NCBI GenBank assembly: GCA_946479225.1
Contig: CAMLFI010000066.1
Coordinates: forward strand, 1 to 9,619
DNA length: 9,619 nucleotides
From: an uncultured Mucilaginibacter sp.
GTDB taxonomy: Bacteria > Bacteroidota > Bacteroidia > Sphingobacteriales > Sphingobacteriaceae
Direction of reading: 5' to 3'
Below, piece after piece: positions 6,061 to 9,619 of this stretch (position 1 is the stretch's first letter; each line of letters starts with the position of its first letter). Below the pieces are notes generated by a model that was given only the letters and a program-made list of their open reading frames with translations, searched no databases and was not told the origin of the DNA. The position numbers and the translations under genes are program-made.

Positions 6061-6938
6061 TATCTATAAAGGTCGTATATTTTTAAACGTAAAAACTTGT
6101 TTACAGCTAAGTATGTGCTTAATCCTGATATAAATACACCCAGGCCTAATACCAACAAAAACACTACACCAAATTCAAAGTTGTTTTGCAGTATTACCAG
6201 ATCAGGTATTTGCAGATTTGCCAGGTATAAAGTGCCTATCAATATAATAACAGCTATAAGGCCACCTAATATGCCGTGCCATATGCCATAAAGTATAAAT
6301 GGTTTGCGGATAAAGTTTTTAGTGGCACCCACTAATTGCATCGACTTGATCAAAAACCTTTGCGAGTAAATAGCCAACCTGATGGTATTGTTTATTAAGG
6401 CTACTGATACTACAACAAAAATACTTGCAAAAGCCAGTATCACCAGGCTTATAGCAGTAAGGTTTTGGTTCATTTGATCAACTAACGACTGTTGATATTT
6501 TACCTCTTTTACAAAAGGATTTTTTAACAATTGGGTCTTTAATTTGGTTATCTCAGCATTGTTTGCATAATCAGCATTCAGATAAACATCTAATGATTGC
6601 GATAGCGGGTTGTACCCCAAAAACTTAACAAAATCCTCGCCCAGATCTTTTTGCAGATTACGGGCAGCAAGTTCCTTGCTTACATAAATAGCTTGTTTAA
6701 CAGCCGGATTGGCATCTAATTGCGTTTGCAGTTGCCTTACATCCGCTTCGTGCGCGGCTTCATCAACAAAAATATTAAGCACGATGTTTTCTTTTACATA
6801 GCGCGAAAGATTATTGGCATGTACTAAAATCAAACCCAATAAGCCCACCATAAGCAGCACCATTGATATGCCGAATACCGTTGATATATAAATGGTCTTG
6901 GTTTTCTTTGCCGATTCGCTTACTTCAAATTCTTCCAT
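6060..6938 (-). CDS. ftsX: Cell-division protein FtsX (permease-like subunit of FtsEX)
   Basis: 292 aa, typical for FtsX. With the ATPase FtsE it forms an ABC-type complex at the septum that regulates peptidoglycan hydrolases rather than transporting a solute. Topology: short cytoplasmic N-terminus, TM1 at about 17-40, a periplasmic domain at about 44-160 containing the VLNIFVDEAA strand and the paired QLQTQL / LKTQLL segments, then TM2 162-184, TM3 214-240 and TM4 255-280. The conserved loop NNTIRLAIYSQRFLIKSMQL after TM2, followed by VGAT, is the family hallmark. ftsE is not adjacent, which is usual in Bacteroidota. First gene of the minus-strand cluster with DUF3098 and uppP. The gap to the next gene is 77 nt and made up of a repeat, so the downstream genes might have separate expression. 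Confidence 0.94.
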   Translation of the reverse strand: MEEFEVSESAKKTKTIYISTVFGISMVLLMVGLLGLILVHANNLSRYVKENIVLNIFVDEAAHEADVRQLQTQLDANPAVKQAIYVSKELAARNLQKDLGEDFVKFLGYNPLSQSLDVYLNADYANNAEITKLKTQLLKNPFVKEVKYQQSLVDQMNQNLTAISLVILAFASIFVVVSVALINNTIRLAIYSQRFLIKSMQLVGATKNFIRKPFILYGIWHGILGGLIAVIILIGTLYLANLQIPDLVILQNNFEFGVVFLLVLGLGVFISGLSTYLAVNKFLRLKIYDLYR

Positions 6939-7080
6939 ACTTGCGTGTTTGTTGCGCTAAATTAAGAATACGCGCCTTAAAGGTAAAACTTTATAATTTA
7001 TTTAAACAGATAACGCGGGGATATTAACATTATTTAACGGACTTAAACAATACGTAAGGCCGGGTGTTTTATTATTAGGT

Positions 7081-7168
7081 GAAAGGCAAAAGCTGAAAGG
7101 TAAAGGTTGCAACGATTTAGCCCCTTCATTCAGTAATTCAATAACTCAGTAATTCAATAATTAAAATG
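7081..7168 (+). repeat. Composite leader repeat, copy B (upstream of the 71-aa gene)
   Basis: A purine-rich part GAAAGGCAAAAGCTGAAAGG (from 7081, continuing to 7108), about 18 nt of unrelated sequence, then CATTCAGTAATTCAATAACT and so on to AATTAAAATG, ending at the ATG of the 71-aa gene (7127-7168). It is the inverted counterpart of copy A at 5980-6060. The spacer between the two blocks is longer here, and the purine block differs by a unit of about seven bases. Confidence 0.75.
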
Positions 7169-7381
7169 ACAGCTCCCGCAAACTCAACAGATAAACCGTC
7201 GCCGGCAGATACGCCTACGGACCGCCCCCATGATAAGGGCCAGAAAAGTAAAGTAAGAAAAGAAGATAAGGTATATGATGCAGAGGAGCCTCACGGTGGA
7301 GACATAGCTAAAAAACGAGAAAAGGAGGAGCAACCGGTGCATTCGGTTAAAACTCCTCCTAAAGATAATCAGTTAAGTTAG
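7166..7381 (+). CDS. Small charged, probably disordered protein, 71 aa
   Basis: I do not recognise a family. The composition is extreme: K, E, D, P and T dominate, with no Trp, Phe or Cys and almost no large hydrophobic residues. The N-terminus is Pro/Thr/Ser-rich (MTAPANSTDKPSPADTPTDR), the middle is Lys/Glu-rich (KGQKSKVRKEDKVYDAEEP) and the end is KTPPKDNQLS. It should be intrinsically disordered and cytoplasmic. Small hydrophilic proteins of this style are common in Sphingobacteriaceae and often unannotated. The start follows the AT-rich repeat leader directly, with no Shine-Dalgarno, and an in-frame stop inside the leader (7142) excludes a longer N-terminus. It stands alone, divergent from ftsX and convergent with the secreted protein at 7422. 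Whether it is expressed cannot be judged from the sequence. Confidence 0.55.
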   Translation: MTAPANSTDKPSPADTPTDRPHDKGQKSKVRKEDKVYDAEEPHGGDIAKKREKEEQPVHSVKTPPKDNQLS

Positions 7382-7421
7382 TATAAAGAACGATTTATAA
7401 GAGACTGTATTTAAGTGATTG

Positions 7422-7982
7422 CTATTTAAGTTTCAGCGCTATTTTGCCGTCCTCAATTCCTTCAATGTTTTTATCGGTGAAGATGTCTTTACCGGTTTCG
7501 CCCATTAATTTCAATAGGTTATCAGTTGATTCTTTGTGCATAACTTCAATAGTTGATGCAGTTGAATTAAATTTCATTTTGGTTTCGGTTACAGTACCGC
7601 AAGCCTGAATGCTTTCGTTGAATTTTTTAAGCGTAGCGTAGTCAATTCCGGTTATAGTTACAGTGGTAACCTTAACACCTGCCGGAAGAGCCGGCATGGC
7701 TGCTACTGCAGCATTTGCAGTTTGCAATGCTGCGGTTGCTGCTGCAGCGGCTGCTGCCGCGGCGGCTTCAGCTTCTTTCTTCTTTTTACCACCAAACATA
7801 CCTTTTAGTGAGTTAACCGCACTTGCCGCCTGTCCTACTGCGCCTGCAGCACCGGTAACACCGCCTGCCGCGCCGTTTGCAGCGTTAGTTCCTGAAGCAA
7901 TTGCGCCTAAAAGGCCCTGAGCCATTAATGATGAGCAGCTTAGCATGATAGCGGCTGCTATTAAAGTAATACGTGTTTTCAT
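7422..7982 (-). CDS. Secreted protein of unknown function with Gly/Ala-rich and poly-Ala segments
   Basis: 186 aa. Signal peptide MKTRITLIAAAIMLSCSSLMA with likely cleavage before QG (after residue 21); the Cys at 16 does not sit in a good lipobox, so a lipoprotein is less likely. Residues 22-63 are almost only G, A, S, N, T and V with small-residue spacing like a glycine zipper, then KKKK (66-69), then an EAEA-led run of ten Ala (73-82) and more Ala to about 96. The C-terminal part (103-186) looks folded: beta (VTTVTIT), alpha (YATLKKFNESIQACG), beta (VTETKMKFN), beta (TIEVMHK), alpha (NLLKLMGETG), beta (GKIALKLK), a ferredoxin-like beta-alpha-beta-beta-alpha-beta order. No family recognised; the alpha/beta call is my inference. 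The Ala codons are mixed, so the tract is not a simple DNA repeat. Probable promoter at 8139-8169. Confidence 0.85.
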   Translation of the reverse strand: MKTRITLIAAAIMLSCSSLMAQGLLGAIASGTNAANGAAGGVTGAAGAVGQAASAVNSLKGMFGGKKKKEAEAAAAAAAAAATAALQTANAAVAAMPALPAGVKVTTVTITGIDYATLKKFNESIQACGTVTETKMKFNSTASTIEVMHKESTDNLLKLMGETGKDIFTDKNIEGIEDGKIALKLK

Positions 7983-8138
7983 AATCCTTAGTTTTTTGCG
8001 TTATTAATTAGTTGATTGTTTACTACATCATCAACTCTGCACTTTTTAAGGTCACGCTCACAAATACCATCAGGTTAAAAAAGATAACAGAGGTGTTATT
8101 TTGAATGATGCCTCATTTTCCCCGGCGATCAGACAATT

Positions 8139-8169
8139 CAAAAGTATCCCGCTAAGCAGCGGTAATCAA
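8139..8169 (-). promoter_or_regulatory. Candidate promoter of the secreted protein gene, with a palindrome in the spacer
   Basis: On the minus strand TACTTTTG (8146-8139) matches the Bacteroidota -7 consensus TAnnTTTG, with TTG (8169-8167) 20 nt upstream. The spacer contains CCGCT-AAGC-AGCGG (8149-8162), which could be a repressor site. Transcription would start near 8132, leaving a leader of about 150 nt. Confidence 0.45.
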
Positions 8170-8250
8170 TAATGCATTTGTAGTATTTATGCGGATCAAA
8201 TTCCGCTCTTGAGAGGGTAATAGCCAGGATTAGACAGGTCGGCCAATTTC

Positions 8251-8401
8251 ACCAAACGTTCCTCTGGAACGTGAACCTTTTCTTAAAATATATCTACCAA
8301 CCATACATCCCGCTGGGATGAAAAAATGATTCGTTCCAGAGGAACGGTTGGTTGGTAGCTATAAGAAAAATGAAATTTTACGTTCCAGAGGAACGTTTGG
8401 T
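8251..8401. repeat. REP/BIME-like nested inverted repeat, four small palindromes in 151 bp
   Basis: Outer arms: the 22 bases from 8251 (ACCAAACGTTCCTCTGGAAC and on) are an exact reverse complement of 8380-8401. A second perfect part, CTACCAACC (8294-8302), pairs with GGTTGGTAG (8350-8358 area). Each outer arm carries the 6-3-6 palindrome CGTTCC-n3-GGAACG (8257-8271, 8381-8395). Two more palindromes of that shape sit in the centre: CATCCC-GCT-GGGATG (8306-8320) and CGTTCC-AGA-GGAACG (8332-8346). This is the architecture of REP pairs mobilised by IS200-like REP-associated tyrosine transposases (RAYT). That class assignment is inference; no transposase gene is in the window. Confidence 0.75.
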
Positions 8402-8493
8402 GCTTATGCCTTTTGATGGGCTATTACTATCGGGAGGAATCGCACCACCCGCCCGCTTCTTTTTAAATTTTTTAACGCTCGTAATCACGTATC

Positions 8494-8526
8494 AAAAAAA
8501 AGCCCCGCTCTGAGTGAGAAGGGCTT
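8494..8526 (-). terminator. Intrinsic terminator of tex
   Basis: On the minus strand AAGCCC (8526-8521), an inner CTC-ACTCA-GAG mini-stem, GGGCTT, then a run of T to 8494. It begins 11 nt after the tex stop codon. Confidence 0.85.
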
Positions 8527-8537
8527 AAGTGAAGTTT

Positions 8538-9619
8538 TTACTTAAATCTGCTTTTTAAAGCGGCCAGTTTCAGCGCCATATCTGTTTCCGGTTCGGGCTC
8601 TTTCTTTCTTTGTGGTTGATGCTGGGCTTGCCTGGTTGGTTGCTGTGTTTTCGCCGGGCGATCTTTTTGCGGTTCATCCGTTTTCATGGAAAGTGAGATC
8701 CGTTTACGGGCTACATCAACTTCGGTAACGGTTACCTCAACCTGCTGATGCACCTTAAGCACTTCGTTAGGATCTTTTACAAACCGGTTAGCTATCTGGC
8801 TCAGGTGTACCAAACCATCCTGGTGCACGCCAATGTCCACAAAGGCACCAAAGTTGGTTATATTGGTTACAATGCCGGGCAGTTTCATGCCGGGTTTCAA
8901 ATCGGTTATGCTATTTACGCCATCGGTAAAGCTGAATGCCTCGAACTGCTCGCGTGGGTCGCGACCGGGTTTGGCCAGTTCCGCCATAATATCATTAAGC
9001 GTAGGCAGGCCCACGGTATCAGTAATGTATTTTTGTAGCGGGATACTTTTACGCAGCTTTTCATCGCGCATCAATTCGCTCACAGAGCAGCCTTTATCTT
9101 TTGCCATTTGAGCGACAAGCTGGTATCTTTCAGGATGGACGGCACTCGTATCAAGTGGATTTTCTGCATTCCGGATGCGTAAAAAACCGGCAGCTTGTTC
9201 AAATGCTTTATCACCCAGGCGAGGTACTTTTTTTAGCTGTTCGCGATGAGTAAATGCACCGTTAACATCGCGGAAGGCAACAATATTTTGCGCCAACTGC
9301 GGCCCTAAGCCTGACACATAGGAAAGGATCTGTTTTGATGCTGTATTCAACTCAACGCCAACAGCGTTTACGCAGCCTATCACGGTGTCATCCAATGATG
9401 CCTGTAGCTTGGTTTGATCAACATCGTGCTGGTACTGGCCAACTCCAATTGATTTCGGATCAATTTTAACCAGTTCGGCCAACGGGTCCATTAACCTTCT
9501 GCCAATGGAAACCGCGCCGCGCACAGTAACATCTTTATCCGGGAACTCTTCCCGTGCAACGTCCGATGCGGAATAAATAGAGGCCCCGCTTTCGTTCACC
9601 ATCACAATAGCCACATCAG
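8538..9619 (-). CDS. tex: RNA-binding transcriptional accessory protein Tex, C-terminal part
   Basis: Partial: the frame is open to the right edge, and about 360 residues of a protein usually near 750-780 aa are present, so the N-terminal half lies outside. A GTG at 9614 is not the start, because homologous sequence continues through it. Tex is a conserved cytoplasmic nucleic-acid-binding protein tied to transcription. Counting from 9614: the end of the YqgF/RNase H-like domain with VNESGASIYSASDVAREEFP (6-25) and the signature IGVGQYQHDV (56-65); helix-hairpin-helix region 75-148 (SYVSGLGPQLAQNIVAFRD, VPRLGDKAFEQAAGFLRI); a linker; an S1 RNA-binding domain 239-311 (GIVTNITNFGAFVDIGVHQD, DGLVHLSQI, KRISLSMK). 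The tail (312-358) is Pro/Gln/Lys-rich and ends in a short helix, MALKLAALKSRFK. No frameshift or missing motif is seen. Confidence 0.95.
   Translation of the reverse strand, partial: DVAIVMVNESGASIYSASDVAREEFPDKDVTVRGAVSIGRRLMDPLAELVKIDPKSIGVGQYQHDVDQTKLQASLDDTVIGCVNAVGVELNTASKQILSYVSGLGPQLAQNIVAFRDVNGAFTHREQLKKVPRLGDKAFEQAAGFLRIRNAENPLDTSAVHPERYQLVAQMAKDKGCSVSELMRDEKLRKSIPLQKYITDTVGLPTLNDIMAELAKPGRDPREQFEAFSFTDGVNSITDLKPGMKLPGIVTNITNFGAFVDIGVHQDGLVHLSQIANRFVKDPNEVLKVHQQVEVTVTEVDVARKRISLSMKTDEPQKDRPAKTQQPTRQAQHQPQRKKEPEPETDMALKLAALKSRFK

Larger units (their letters stand above)
7983..8537. other. 555-base gene-free interval with promoter, leader and palindrome cluster
   Basis: No open frame of credible length on either strand. 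From left to right it holds the about 150-nt leader of the secreted protein, with a hairpin at 8084-8099 (ATAACA-GAGG-TGTTAT; on the minus strand it is followed by C and six T). Next come a promoter-like element at 8139-8169, unremarkable sequence to 8250, a REP/BIME-like palindrome cluster at 8251-8401, a GC-rich patch around 8430-8460, and the tex terminator. Confidence 0.7.

Noticed and set aside
7663..7920. Plus-strand frame with long poly-Ala and poly-Phe runs
   Set aside because: Antisense shadow of the Ala-rich secreted protein; GCN codons read as Ala-like runs on both strands.
8251..8401. CRISPR array
   Set aside because: The repeated units are palindromes in mixed orientation with uneven spacing and only three copies; no cas genes.
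8748..9111. Plus-strand frames opposite tex
   Set aside because: They overlap the well-conserved S1 and linker region of Tex on the other strand and show no protein family features.
9612..9614. GTG as the start codon of tex
   Set aside because: The Tex-like sequence continues upstream through this codon to the window edge, and the missing N-terminal half of the family is expected there.
1..9619. tRNA, rRNA, riboswitch, insertion sequence or prophage genes
   Set aside because: I looked for cloverleaf-like sequence, conserved rRNA stretches, transposase or phage proteins and saw none.

Overview
The window most likely comes from a Bacteroidota chromosome, probably family Sphingobacteriaceae (Mucilaginibacter/Pedobacter-like). 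The evidence is the protein styles (ECF sigma factor, AQ-type signal peptide ends, the FtsX / DUF3098 / UppP neighbourhood), Bacteroidota-type promoter elements (TTG followed by TAnnTTTG), AT-rich leaders with little Shine-Dalgarno, and intergenic palindromic repeats. The genus is an inference from family knowledge, not from a search.

Layout. (1) Positions 1-1390, minus strand: a polysaccharide deacetylase, an ECF sigma factor, and the first 35 codons of a gene that overlaps the sigma factor's 3' end and runs off the left edge. (2) Positions 1513-4241, plus strand: a two-gene efflux unit, a TolC-type outer-membrane channel and a MacA/HlyD-type periplasmic adaptor, closed by a strong terminator. 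No inner-membrane pump gene follows. (3) 4344-4610, plus: a small unrecognised protein, then a terminator and a gene-free convergent spacer. (4) 4889-6938, minus: ftsX, a DUF3098 membrane protein and uppP, a cell-division and envelope-recycling cluster that ends in a perfect hairpin terminator. (5) 7166-7381, plus: a small, highly charged, probably disordered protein. (6) 7422-7982, minus: a secreted protein with Gly/Ala-rich and poly-alanine segments and an unrecognised C-terminal domain. (7) 7983-8537: a 555-base stretch without genes, holding a likely promoter and a REP/BIME-like palindrome cluster. (8) 8538 to the right edge, minus: the C-terminal half of Tex, a nucleic-acid-binding protein with HhH and S1 domains.

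The genes are mostly ordinary housekeeping and envelope functions. I do not see a defence island, CRISPR array, prophage or new multi-gene system. The least explained material is intergenic: two near-identical AT-rich composite leaders flank ftsX in opposite orientation and each ends exactly at a start codon (5980-6060 and 7081-7168); a 151-bp nested inverted repeat lies at 8251-8401; and a GC-rich repeat at 755-779 supplies the last codons and the stop of the deacetylase. The poly-alanine secreted protein and the truncated efflux unit are the most interesting genes.
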